From: Acidobacteriota bacterium
Lineage (GTDB): Bacteria; Acidobacteriota; Thermoanaerobaculia; Multivoradales; JAGPDF01
DNA length: 48,092 nucleotides
Assembly (NCBI GenBank): GCA_012521815.1
Contig: JAAYLR010000157.1
Coordinates: 1-48,092, forward strand
Reading direction: 5' to 3'
Shown: positions 1 to 8,700 of the stretch, piece by piece
Layout: every line of letters starts with the position of its first letter
How positions within the stretch are numbered: position 1 is the first letter of the stretch
The notes under the pieces: generated by a model
Told to the model about the DNA's origin: nothing
Database searches by the model: none
Seen by the model: the letters and a program-made list of their open reading frames with translations, nothing else
Translations under genes and position numbers: made by a program

Positions 1-1
1 G

Positions 2-1225
2 AGCCCGGCGGCCGGGGTGCTGCAGGAGATCCGTTTCGCGGCCGGGGCGACGGTGGCGGTGCAGACGGTGGTGGCGGTGATCGGGGAGGCGGGCGAGCAG
101 CCGGCGGCTCCGGCTCCGGCGCCCGCCGTGGCGGCGCCGGCGCCTGCGGCTCCCGCCGCTCCCGCGCCGGCGGCCGCGCCGGCCCCGGCTCCAGCCCCAG
201 CTCCAACCTCAGCGGCCGTTTCTCCGGAGGAAGCTCTCGCCGACCGGGTGCGGCGGCTCTCGAGCCCGCTCGTGCGCTCGATCGCCGCCAAGGAGGGGGT
301 GGACATCTCCCAGATCGAGGGGACGGGGATCCACGGCCGGGTCACGAAGCAGGACATCGAGGCGTATCTCGAGCGGCGGCGCGCCGGCGGCGTCGCCCCG
401 CCGGTGGCGACGGTAGCGGCGCCGGCAGCGGCTGCGGCTCCCGCCGCGGCGGCGGCTCCGGCCGGCAAGGTCGACACCGGCTTCCACGTCCCGGCCTACC
501 TGCCGGGCGAGGAGGTGGTGATCGAGCCGATGTCGCGGATCCGGCAGATCACCGCGGCCCACATGCGCTACTCGAAGGACACCTCCGCGCACGTGACGAC
601 CGTCTTCCACATCGACTTCTCGAAGGTGCACGCGACGCGCGAGCGGGCGAAGGGGAAGTTCCTCGCCGCCAACGGCACCAAGCTCACCTACATGCCGTTC
701 ATCTTCAAGGCGGTGGCCGCGGCGCTCAAGGCGCATCCGAAGCTCAACGCCGCCGTCGACGGTACGAACGTGGTCTTCAAGAAGCAGATCCACCTCGGGA
801 TGGCGGTGGCGCTCGACTGGGGGCTGCTCGTGCCGGTGCTCCGCAACGCCGACACGCTCAACCTCGTGGGGCTCGCCAAGGGGGCGAACGACCTCGCCGA
901 CCGGGCGCGCGCCAAGAAGCTCTCCCCCGACGAGCTCAAGGGCGGCACCTTCACGATCACCAACCCCGGCGTCTACGGCTCGCTCTTCGGAACCCCGATC
1001 ATCAACCAGCCGCAGGTGGCGATCCTCGGGATCGGGACGGTGGAGAAGCGGGTGGTGGTCGAGACCGACGCCGACGGCAACGATCACATGGTGATCAAGC
1101 CGATGGCCTACTTCGGCATCACCTACGATCACCGGCTGGTCGACGGCGCCGACGCCGACCATTTCATGAACAGCGTCAAGAAGGGGCTCCTCGGCCCCTG
1201 GCCGGAGCTCGATCCGTACCTCTGA
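2..1225 (+). CDS. Dihydrolipoamide acyltransferase (E2) of a 2-oxo acid dehydrogenase complex, 5'-truncated by the window edge
   Basis: Open to the edge in frame (SPAAGVLQEIRFAAGATVAVQTVVAVI = end of a lipoyl domain), then Ala/Pro linker, E3-binding domain (SSPLVRSIAAKEGVDISQIEGTGIHGRVTKQDIEAYLE) and catalytic C-terminus DHRLVDGADA. Confidence 0.92.
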   Translation, partial: SPAAGVLQEIRFAAGATVAVQTVVAVIGEAGEQPAAPAPAPAVAAPAPAAPAAPAPAAAPAPAPAPAPTSAAVSPEEALADRVRRLSSPLVRSIAAKEGVDISQIEGTGIHGRVTKQDIEAYLERRRAGGVAPPVATVAAPAAAAAPAAAAAPAGKVDTGFHVPAYLPGEEVVIEPMSRIRQITAAHMRYSKDTSAHVTTVFHIDFSKVHATRERAKGKFLAANGTKLTYMPFIFKAVAAALKAHPKLNAAVDGTNVVFKKQIHLGMAVALDWGLLVPVLRNADTLNLVGLAKGANDLADRARAKKLSPDELKGGTFTITNPGVYGSLFGTPIINQPQVAILGIGTVEKRVVVETDADGNDHMVIKPMAYFGITYDHRLVDGADADHFMNSVKKGLLGPWPELDPYL

Positions 1226-1263
1226 GCGGGCGCTCCGGCCGGCCGCGCGGATAGACTCTCCGC

Positions 1264-1965
1264 GTGGGGAATCGCCGCACCCGATGGAGCTGGCTCGGCC
1301 GGATCGGCTACCGTGAGGCCACGGCGCTGCAACTCGCGCTGCGGGCGCGGGTGCAGCGGGGGGAGGGGGAGGAGCACCTCCTCCTGCTCGAGCACCCGCA
1401 CGTCTACACCCTGGGGCGCAACGCGACCGCGGCCGACGTCGTCGCCTCCCGGGCCTGGCTCGCCCGGGAGGGGGTCGAGGTCTGCGAGACCGACCGTGGC
1501 GGGCAGGTCACCTACCACGGCCCCGGGCAGCTCGTCGGCTATCCGATCCTCGACCTCAACCCCGACCGCCGTGATGTCCGGCGCTACGTCGCCGACCTCT
1601 CCGCCGCCCTCGTCGCCACCCTCGCCGGCTACGGGATCGCGGCGCGGGCGGCGGCGCGCAGCGCCGAGACCGGGGTCTGGGTCGAGGAGCGGAAGATCGC
1701 CTCGATCGGCATCCATCTCTCCCGCTGGGTGACCACCCACGGCTTCGCGCTCAACGTCACCCCCGATCTCTCGTTTTTCGGCGGCATCGTCCCCTGCGGG
1801 ATGCCCGGCGTCCGGATGACCTCGATCGCGGCCGAAGGCGCGGGGGAGCCGGATCTGGCGGAGGTGGCCCGGCGCTTCCTCGTACCGTTCGCCGCGCAGT
1901 TCGACCGGGAGCTCGTGGAGGCGCCGCCCGGCGAGGTACTGGCCGTATGCCGTTCCGCTTCATAG
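1264..1965 (+). CDS. lipB: Octanoyltransferase LipB
   Basis: LLLLEHPHVYTLGRNA, RGGQVTYHGPGQLVGYPILDL, KIASIGIHLSRWVTTHGFALNVTPDLSFFGGIVPCG. GTG start. Confidence 0.95.
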   Translation: MGNRRTRWSWLGRIGYREATALQLALRARVQRGEGEEHLLLLEHPHVYTLGRNATAADVVASRAWLAREGVEVCETDRGGQVTYHGPGQLVGYPILDLNPDRRDVRRYVADLSAALVATLAGYGIAARAAARSAETGVWVEERKIASIGIHLSRWVTTHGFALNVTPDLSFFGGIVPCGMPGVRMTSIAAEGAGEPDLAEVARRFLVPFAAQFDRELVEAPPGEVLAVCRSAS

Positions 1966-2366
1966 ACCACACCGGCGACGTCGGTTTCGAGCTGGAGGGG
2001 GGCACGCTCGCCGAGCTCCTGAGCGAGGCGGTGGCGGCGTTCGCGTGCACCCTCACCGATCGCGAACGGCTCGGAAGCGCGGAGAGCCGGGAGCTCGAGC
2101 TTGCGGCGCCCGCCCCGGACCTGCTCCTCCATGCGCTCCTCGAAGAGCTCCTCTACCTCTTCGAGCGCGACGGCTTCCTCGCCCGGGAGGGGCGGATGGA
2201 GCTCGCCGGGGAGCGCCCGTGGCGGCTCCGGGCCCGGCTCGCGGGCGAGTGCCGGGATCCGCAGCGGCTCCCCCTGAAGCTGCTCGTCAAGGGGATCACC
2301 TACCACCAGCTCGCGGTCGCGGAGCGGGACGGCGGCTTCCACGGCCGCGTCCTGCTCGACATCTGA
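1947..2366 (+). CDS. Archease (RtcB cofactor)
   Basis: 139 aa, FIDHTGDVGFELEGGTLAELLSEAVAAFACTL, C-terminal LLVKGITYHQLAVAERDGGFHGRVLLDI. Next to rtcB and overlaps the lipB end by 19 nt. Confidence 0.88.
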   Translation: MPFRFIDHTGDVGFELEGGTLAELLSEAVAAFACTLTDRERLGSAESRELELAAPAPDLLLHALLEELLYLFERDGFLAREGRMELAGERPWRLRARLAGECRDPQRLPLKLLVKGITYHQLAVAERDGGFHGRVLLDI

Positions 2367-2376
2367 GGAGGCGGAG

Positions 2377-3813
2377 ATGCGGCTCGAACGGCTCGACCCC
2401 TGGCGCGTGCGGATCCCCCGCCACGGCGGGATGCGGGTCGACGGGATCGTCTACGCCGGGCCGGAGCTGATGGCGGAGATCGAGCGCGACCCCTGCCTCG
2501 AGCAGGTCGCCAACGTGGCGCACCTGCCGGGGATCGTCGGCGCCTCGCTCGCGATGCCCGACATCCACTGGGGGTACGGCTTCCCGATCGGCGGGGTGGC
2601 GGCGATGGACGCCGAGGAGGGGGTGATCTCCCCCGGCGGGGTCGGCTACGACATCAACTGCGGGGTGCGCCTCCTGCGCTCCACCCTCACCGCCGACGAG
2701 GTCCGCCCGCGCCTGCGGGAGCTGGTGGCGCAGCTCTTCCGCAACGTGCCGACCGGGGTCGGCGCCGGCCGGCGCGACCTCCGGCTCGGGCGGCGCGACC
2801 TCGAGCGCGTCCTCGCGCGCGGGGCGGCGTGGGCGGTCGGGCGCGGGATGGGGGAGCCGGACGATCTGCTCCACATCGAAGAGGGCGGCTGCCTCGCCAC
2901 CGCCGACCCGGAGGCGGTCTCGGCGCGCGCCTGCGAGCGCGGCGGCCCGCAGCTCGGCACCCTCGGCTCGGGGAACCACTTCTGCGAGGTGCAGGAGGTC
3001 GAGGAGGTCTTCGACGAGAAGGCCGCCGCGGCCTTCGGGCTCGCGCGCGGGCAGGTCACGGTGATGCTCCACAGCGGCTCGCGTGGGCTCGGCCATCAGG
3101 TCTGCAGCGACTTCCTCAAGCGGATGCTCGACGCCGCGCGGCGGTACGGGATCGCGCTCCCCGACCGGCAGCTCTGCTGCGCGCCGATCCGCTCCGAGGA
3201 GGGGCGGGAGTACCTCGGGGCGATGGCCGCGGCGGCGAACTTCGCCTTCGCCAACCGGCAGGTGATGACCCACTGGGTGCGGGAGAGCTTCGCCGCCGTC
3301 TTCGGGCTCCCCCCGGCGCGGCTCGGACTCGGGGTCGTCTACGACGTCTGCCACAACATCGCGAAGTTCGAACGCTTCACCGTCGCCGGCCGGGAGCGGC
3401 GGCTCTGCGTCCACCGCAAGGGGGCGACCCGGGCGTACCCGCCGGGGCATCCGCAGACCCCGGAGGCGTACCGGGAGGCCGGCCAGCCGGTGATCATCCC
3501 CGGCGACATGGGGCGCTACTCGTACGTGCTCGCCGGCACCGAGCGCGCCTTCGCCGACACCTTCGGCTCGAGCTGCCACGGCGCCGGCCGCCGTCTCTCC
3601 CGCCACCGGGCGAAGGCCGCCGCGAGGGGGCGCGATCTCGTGGGCGAGCTCGCCGCGCGCGGGGTCGTGGTGATGGCGGATGGGATGGGAACGGTCGCCG
3701 AGGAGATGCCGGAGGCGTACAAGGACGTGGCGGAGGTGGTCGAGGTGGTCGAGGGCGCAGGGATCAGCTGCCGGGTGGCGCGGCTGCGGCCGCTCGGGGT
3801 GATCAAGGGGTGA
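2377..3813 (+). CDS. rtcB: RNA-splicing ligase RtcB
   Basis: GVGYDINCGVRLLRS, LGSGNHFCEVQEV, HSGSRGLGHQVCSDF, VYDVCHNIAKFE, HRKGATRAYPPGHP, SSCHGAGRRLSR, EMPEAYKDVAEVVEVVEGAGISCRVARLRPLGVIKG. Confidence 0.96.
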   Translation: MRLERLDPWRVRIPRHGGMRVDGIVYAGPELMAEIERDPCLEQVANVAHLPGIVGASLAMPDIHWGYGFPIGGVAAMDAEEGVISPGGVGYDINCGVRLLRSTLTADEVRPRLRELVAQLFRNVPTGVGAGRRDLRLGRRDLERVLARGAAWAVGRGMGEPDDLLHIEEGGCLATADPEAVSARACERGGPQLGTLGSGNHFCEVQEVEEVFDEKAAAAFGLARGQVTVMLHSGSRGLGHQVCSDFLKRMLDAARRYGIALPDRQLCCAPIRSEEGREYLGAMAAAANFAFANRQVMTHWVRESFAAVFGLPPARLGLGVVYDVCHNIAKFERFTVAGRERRLCVHRKGATRAYPPGHPQTPEAYREAGQPVIIPGDMGRYSYVLAGTERAFADTFGSSCHGAGRRLSRHRAKAAARGRDLVGELAARGVVVMADGMGTVAEEMPEAYKDVAEVVEVVEGAGISCRVARLRPLGVIKG

Positions 3814-3820
3814 GGCGGCG

Positions 3821-4849
3821 ATGAGCACCCCGCTGGTCATCGGGCTCTCGGCGGTCATCGTCGCGGTCACCGACGAGACGCCGCGGGTGCTCGTGGTGCG
3901 CCGGCCCGGCGCCGCCGGCGAGCTGGCGCTCCCCTCCGGCCCCCTCGACCCCGACCGGGACCGCACGCTCGAGCTCGCGCTGCGCAACTGGGTGCGCACC
4001 CAGACCGGGCTGGAGCTGGGGTACGTCGAGCAGCTCTACACCTTCGGCGATCGCGTCCGGGGGCGCAGCGGCGAAGAGGAGGCGCGGGAGCTCTCGATCG
4101 CCTACCTCGCGCTGGTGCGCGAAGGGGGAGCGCCGGAGGCGACCGGCGCGGGCTGGCTCGACGTCTACGACCTCTTCCCGTGGGAGGACTGGCGGCAGGG
4201 GCGGCCGCCGGAGATCGACCGGGTCCTCGCTCCGCTCCTCGCCCGCTGGGCCGATGGGGCCGGCGGCGAGGCCGCCGCGGCCCGGCGGGAGCGGATCGAC
4301 ATCGTCTTCGGTCTGGGCGGCACCCCCGGCGATGGCGAGCGGGTCCTCGACCGGTACGAGCTCCTCTACGAAGCCCGGGCGGTGGGCGAGAGCGTGCGCG
4401 ACCGGGGCGGCCGGAGCCGTCCGGCTCCCGGGACGGGGCAGGTGCTCGCCCTCGACCACCGCCGGATCCTCGCGGTGGCGCTCGGGCGTCTGCGCGGCAA
4501 GCTCCGCTACCGGCCGGTGGTCTTCGAGCTGCTCCCGCCGCTCTTCACGCTCTCGCAGCTCCAGCGCGCGGTCGAAGCGCTCGCCGGCCTCCGGCTCCAC
4601 CAGCAGAACTTCCGGCGGCTGATCGAACAGGCCGGGCTCGTGGAGGGGACCGGCCGGCGCGAGACCCGCACCGGCGGCCGGCCGGCCGAGCTCTTCCGCT
4701 TCCGGCGCGAGGTCCTGCGCGAGCGGCCGGCGCCGGGCGTGGGGCTGCCCGGGCGGCGGGAGGCGCCTCCGGGCGGCGAGCGGGAGGGCGCCGGGGAACG
4801 GGCCGGGAGCCGCGGCATGCGCGCTCGGAACCGGGAACCCGCGGGATAG
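3821..4849 (+). CDS. NrtR-like protein: degenerate Nudix domain plus C-terminal winged-helix domain
   Basis: N-terminal Nudix-like fold (SAVIVAVTDETPRVLVVRR...LPSGPLD...LELALRNWVRTQTGLELGYVEQLYTFGDRVR). C-terminal YRPVVFELLPPLFTLSQLQRAVEALAGLRLHQQNFRRLIEQAGLVEGTG resembles the NrtR HTH. Confidence 0.75.
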   Translation: MSTPLVIGLSAVIVAVTDETPRVLVVRRPGAAGELALPSGPLDPDRDRTLELALRNWVRTQTGLELGYVEQLYTFGDRVRGRSGEEEARELSIAYLALVREGGAPEATGAGWLDVYDLFPWEDWRQGRPPEIDRVLAPLLARWADGAGGEAAAARRERIDIVFGLGGTPGDGERVLDRYELLYEARAVGESVRDRGGRSRPAPGTGQVLALDHRRILAVALGRLRGKLRYRPVVFELLPPLFTLSQLQRAVEALAGLRLHQQNFRRLIEQAGLVEGTGRRETRTGGRPAELFRFRREVLRERPAPGVGLPGRREAPPGGEREGAGERAGSRGMRARNREPAG

Positions 4850-4863
4850 GATTCGCCCTCGGC

Positions 4864-6807
4864 GTGGCTTCCCCGGTCTTTTCTCCAACCGCTCCCTCTT
4901 CCTCTCTCGCCCGGGCGGGCATCCGCCTGGTGCTGGGGGGGCTGCTCGCCTGGCATCTGATCCTCACGCTCTGGATGGCGTGGGCGCACGGTCCGGGCGA
5001 CTATTTCTACGACGAGCGGTTCAACATGGAGAACGTCCGGGCGATCGTCGGCTCGGGGCGGCTGCAACCCGCCAACGCCTGGTACGGGCCGATGACCTAC
5101 CTGCCCCAGACCGCGGTGATCGCCGGGCTCGAACGGTTCCACCGGGCGAGCGGCGGCCGGGGCTGGGAGATGCTCGACCAGAACGGGGGGGCCACCGTCG
5201 CCGCCTACCGCGTGGCGCGCCTCGTGGGCATCGCCTACGGGGTGACGGCGGTGCTCGTCCTTTTCTGGGCCGGCCAGGCGCTCGGGGGAGCGGGTGCCGG
5301 GCTCGCCGCGGCCGTGGTGCTGGCCTCGAGCCCCTGGGCGATCCGGAGCGCGGTCGAGTTCAAGCCGGACGGACCCCTGCTGCTCGCGCTCGCGCTCTGC
5401 CTCCGGGCGCTCGTCGCGGCCTGCCAGCGGCCCTCCGTGGGCCGGCTGATCGGAGTCGCGGCGCTGTTCGGGGCGGCGACCGCGGTGAAGCTCAACGCGG
5501 CCTTCTTCGCCCCCCTGCTTCTCTTCCCGGCCTGGGCGCTCGCCCGGACCACCCGGCTCCGGCGGGTCGCGGCCGGCCTCGCCGCCAGCGCCGTCGTGGC
5601 CCCGCTCACGTTTCTGCTCCTCACCCCCTGGTTCGAGGAGTGGCTCTTCTTCTTCGGCCGGATTCAGAAGCACTACCAGCGCAACGCGGTCGAGACGGGA
5701 GTGGGGGCCCTCGCCGCCGAGATGGGGCGGCAGCTGCTCTCCCCCGTGTACCTGGGCCGCTGGGTCGGCCTCTGTGCCCTGCTCGGCGGCCTCTGGGTGC
5801 TCTGGCGCGCCCGGCGCGCCGCCGGCCGGGATCTCGCGCAGCTCGCCGTGGTCGTGGCGATCCCGCTCTACCTCTCGTTGCTCCTCGCCGCGACCCGCTA
5901 CCCGAAGAGCAACAACCTGGTGCCGCTGCTGCCGTTCGCGGCGGTGCTGGCCGGGCTCTTCGCGGCGCGGCTGGCGCAGGTCGTCACGGAGCGAATCGGA
6001 CGCTGGCCGGCGATGGCTCCCCTGCTGGCCGTCGGGCTCCTCGCGGTGACGGCGATGCCCGCCGCCTGGAGTTTCTCGGTGGAGGAGCACGTCCCCACCA
6101 CGCTCGATCTCGCCCTTCTCACGGTCAAGAGCCGCCTGCCGTTCGTCAGCCCGCGGGTTGGCCTCTACTGCGGCCTCGACGAGGCTCCTCCCGGGCCGCT
6201 CGTGACGAGCGGGTACGAGCGCCGTTTCGTCTCCTGGTGGCCGGCGGATGGCGAGGCGGCGGAGATGGATCCGCGGCTCGCCGATCTCCTGCTCGCCCCT
6301 CCGGGCGCCTGCCGGGAGCGCGAGAGCGCGTTCTGCCGGGCGCTCTCGGAGCCGGCCGGATCCGAACGGATCGTCTTCGCTCCGGGTCTGCTCCGGGCCC
6401 GGGGCCCCGAGTTGAGCCTGCGTCTGCAACCCTGGCAGCCGTACGGCGATGAGGTCGAGCTCCCGTTCCTGCCGGAGGAAGCCGGGCGCTGGCGACTGCA
6501 GCTGCCCGAGGAGTGGCCGGAGGGCGAGCTGGTGTCGCTCCAGCTCGAGCTCCCCGACGGGGTCCAGCCGACGCTGCGCCGGGCGGATGGTACCTCCATC
6601 CCGATCGGTCCGGCGGCGGACTGGAGGGGCGCGGAGGCGCTGGTCGTCACCACGGCCCGTTTTCACGTCGCCGCCGGCGAAGAGATCGCGCTCGCGGCGC
6701 CTCCGGAGTCGTCGTTCGCCGCTCCCGGGGAGGAGCGGGCGCGAGTGCTCGCGAGCCGATGGCGGTCGCCGGCGGAAACGGATACCGTTGACGCCTCGGG
6801 CTATTGA
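4864..6807 (+). CDS. Multi-pass membrane glycosyltransferase-like protein (GT39/ArnT/PMT-type)
   Basis: Many hydrophobic helices. N-terminal loop DYFYDERFNMENVRAIVGSGRLQPANAWYGPMTYLPQ, later YPKSNNLVPLLPFAAVLAG. GTG start at 4864 chosen because the upstream extension to 4180 is overlapping-frame sequence. Confidence 0.72.
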   Translation: MASPVFSPTAPSSSLARAGIRLVLGGLLAWHLILTLWMAWAHGPGDYFYDERFNMENVRAIVGSGRLQPANAWYGPMTYLPQTAVIAGLERFHRASGGRGWEMLDQNGGATVAAYRVARLVGIAYGVTAVLVLFWAGQALGGAGAGLAAAVVLASSPWAIRSAVEFKPDGPLLLALALCLRALVAACQRPSVGRLIGVAALFGAATAVKLNAAFFAPLLLFPAWALARTTRLRRVAAGLAASAVVAPLTFLLLTPWFEEWLFFFGRIQKHYQRNAVETGVGALAAEMGRQLLSPVYLGRWVGLCALLGGLWVLWRARRAAGRDLAQLAVVVAIPLYLSLLLAATRYPKSNNLVPLLPFAAVLAGLFAARLAQVVTERIGRWPAMAPLLAVGLLAVTAMPAAWSFSVEEHVPTTLDLALLTVKSRLPFVSPRVGLYCGLDEAPPGPLVTSGYERRFVSWWPADGEAAEMDPRLADLLLAPPGACRERESAFCRALSEPAGSERIVFAPGLLRARGPELSLRLQPWQPYGDEVELPFLPEEAGRWRLQLPEEWPEGELVSLQLELPDGVQPTLRRADGTSIPIGPAADWRGAEALVVTTARFHVAAGEEIALAAPPESSFAAPGEERARVLASRWRSPAETDTVDASGY

Positions 6808-6871
6808 ACCGCGCCAGACGCCCTGCTAGCGTTCCGCGCGGCCCGGCCCCCGGACCTTCGCGCACGAGACC

Positions 6872-8050
6872 ATGAGCCCCTCCGACCCGCGGTTGCCCTT
6901 CTCCCCCGAGAGCTCTCCGGACGGCGCCGGTGCCCGCGAACGGATCCCGCTCGCCGAGCCCGATCTGCGCGGACGCGAGCTCGAGTACGTCACCGACTGC
7001 GTCCGGAGCGGCTGGATCTCGTCGATCGGCCCCTGGGTCGACCGCTTCGAGCGGGAGCTGGCGCAGTACGTGGGCGTGCGCCGGGCGCTCACCACCGCGA
7101 ACGGCACGGTGGCGCTCCACCTGGCCCTGGCGGCGCTCGGCATCGGTCCGGGCGACGAGGTGATCGTGCCGGCCCTGACCTTCGCGGCGACCGCGAACGC
7201 GGTGCTCTACTGCGGGGCCACGCCGGTCCTCGTCGACGTCCGCGAAGAGGACTGGGGCCTCGATCCGCGACTCGTGGCCGAGGCGGTGACGCCGCGGACC
7301 CGGGCGCTCCTGCCGGTTCACCTCTACGGTCATCCGTGCGACCTCGAGCCGCTGCTCGCGCTCGCCCGGCGGCACGATCTGGCGGTCGTCGAGGACGCCG
7401 CCGAGGCGCTCGGAGCGCTCTACGACGGCCGTCCGGCGGGGAGCTTCGGCGACATCTCCTGCTTCAGCTTCTACGGCAACAAGCTGATCACCACCGGCGA
7501 GGGCGGGGCATGCCTGACCTCCCGCGCCGATCTCGCGGAGCGGATGGCGCTGCTGCGCGACCACGGAATGAACAAGGCGCGCCGCTACTGGCACGACGAG
7601 CTCGGCTTCAACTACCGGATGACGAGCCTGCAGGCGGCGGTCGGGGTGGCGCAGCTCGAGCGGATCGAGGAGCTCGTCGCGGCCCGCCGCCGCAACGCCG
7701 CCGCCTACCGCGAGCGCCTCGCGGATCTGCCCGTCGGCTTCCCGCCGGAAAGCGCCCGGGTGCGGAGCACCTTCTGGATGTTCAACCTCCTGCTCGGATC
7801 CGAGCCGCGCTGGGAGCGGGACGCGGTGATGCGCCAGCTCGCCGCGGCCGGAGTCGACAGCCGCCCGGTCTTCTACCCCCTGCCCGAGATGCCGCTCTAC
7901 GCCCGGTACGTCAGGCCGGGGCAGGAGTTCCCGGTCGCGTCACGGCTCGGTGCGCGCGGGCTCAGCCTGCCGTCGGCGACCACGCTGCGCCCGGCGGAGA
8001 TCGACCGCGTGGCCGCGGCGGTGCGCAGCGCCCTCGGACGGGTCCCATGA
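6872..8050 (+). CDS. DegT/DnrJ/EryC1/StrS-family PLP-dependent sugar aminotransferase
   Basis: GWISSIGPWVDRFERELAQYVGVRRALTTANGTVALHLAL, GDEVIVPALTFAATANAV, VVEDAAEALGALYDGRPAGSFGDISCFSFYGNKLITTGEGG (PLP lysine), YRMTSLQAAVGVAQLE. Confidence 0.94.
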   Translation: MSPSDPRLPFSPESSPDGAGARERIPLAEPDLRGRELEYVTDCVRSGWISSIGPWVDRFERELAQYVGVRRALTTANGTVALHLALAALGIGPGDEVIVPALTFAATANAVLYCGATPVLVDVREEDWGLDPRLVAEAVTPRTRALLPVHLYGHPCDLEPLLALARRHDLAVVEDAAEALGALYDGRPAGSFGDISCFSFYGNKLITTGEGGACLTSRADLAERMALLRDHGMNKARRYWHDELGFNYRMTSLQAAVGVAQLERIEELVAARRRNAAAYRERLADLPVGFPPESARVRSTFWMFNLLLGSEPRWERDAVMRQLAAAGVDSRPVFYPLPEMPLYARYVRPGQEFPVASRLGARGLSLPSATTLRPAEIDRVAAAVRSALGRVP

Positions 8051-8700
8051 CCGACACCTCCGTCTACGAGCATTACCAGCAGCTGAGCACCGCGTACGAC
8101 ACGGGGCGCAATCAGCGCTTCTTCCGGCTGGCGCTCGCCCGCTATCTCGACTGCCTCGGCCCCGCGCCGGGGCGGGTGCTCGAGGTCGGCTGCGGCACCG
8201 GCGGCTACCTGGTCGAGCTCCGGCAGCGGGGGATCGAGGCGTTCGGAACGGACATCAGCCCGGCGATGTGCGAGCTGGCGGAGAAGAAGCTGACGGGGCT
8301 GGGGCTGCCCGGTCCCGATCTCGTCCGCTGCGCCGACGTCCACGAAGCCACCGGCTTCGCCGAGCCGTTCGACACGGCGGTGGTGATGGACAGCTGGGAG
8401 GTGCTCGCCCGGCCGGAGCGCGTCGTGCGGGTGCTGCACGGAGCGCTTCGCGACGGGGGCCGCCTCGTGCTCTTCACCCCCAACCAGGGCGCCCGGCTCT
8501 TCCTCACGGCGCTCGAGATCCTCCGCATCAAGAAGCTCCGGCCGGCCTTCCAGTACCGCCAGTCCGCCCTGCGCCGGGTGATCGCCCTCACGGCGCCGGG
8601 GTTCGCCCTCGAGCGGCGCGGCACGCTCTTCCTCGGCCTCGAGCGGTGGTTCGTCTTCCGCCGCCGGCCGGCGTTCTCCACCACGGGTCCGGAGACCTGA
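8047..8700 (+). CDS. Class I SAM-dependent methyltransferase
   Basis: MTDTSVYEHYQQLSTAYDTGRNQRFF; SAM motif VLEVGCGTGGYLVEL. ATGA overlap with the preceding gene. Confidence 0.88.
   Translation: MTDTSVYEHYQQLSTAYDTGRNQRFFRLALARYLDCLGPAPGRVLEVGCGTGGYLVELRQRGIEAFGTDISPAMCELAEKKLTGLGLPGPDLVRCADVHEATGFAEPFDTAVVMDSWEVLARPERVVRVLHGALRDGGRLVLFTPNQGARLFLTALEILRIKKLRPAFQYRQSALRRVIALTAPGFALERRGTLFLGLERWFVFRRRPAFSTTGPET

Noticed and set aside
100-470. Ala/Pro repeat tracts in the E2 gene as a novel repeat element
   Set aside because: These are the normal flexible linkers between lipoyl, E3-binding and catalytic domains of E2 proteins.
4180-4863. N-terminal extension of ORF 4180..6807
   Set aside because: It overlaps the NrtR-like gene in another frame and is Arg/Ala/Pro/Gly-rich without motifs. 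GTG 4864 just before the first membrane helix is a better start.
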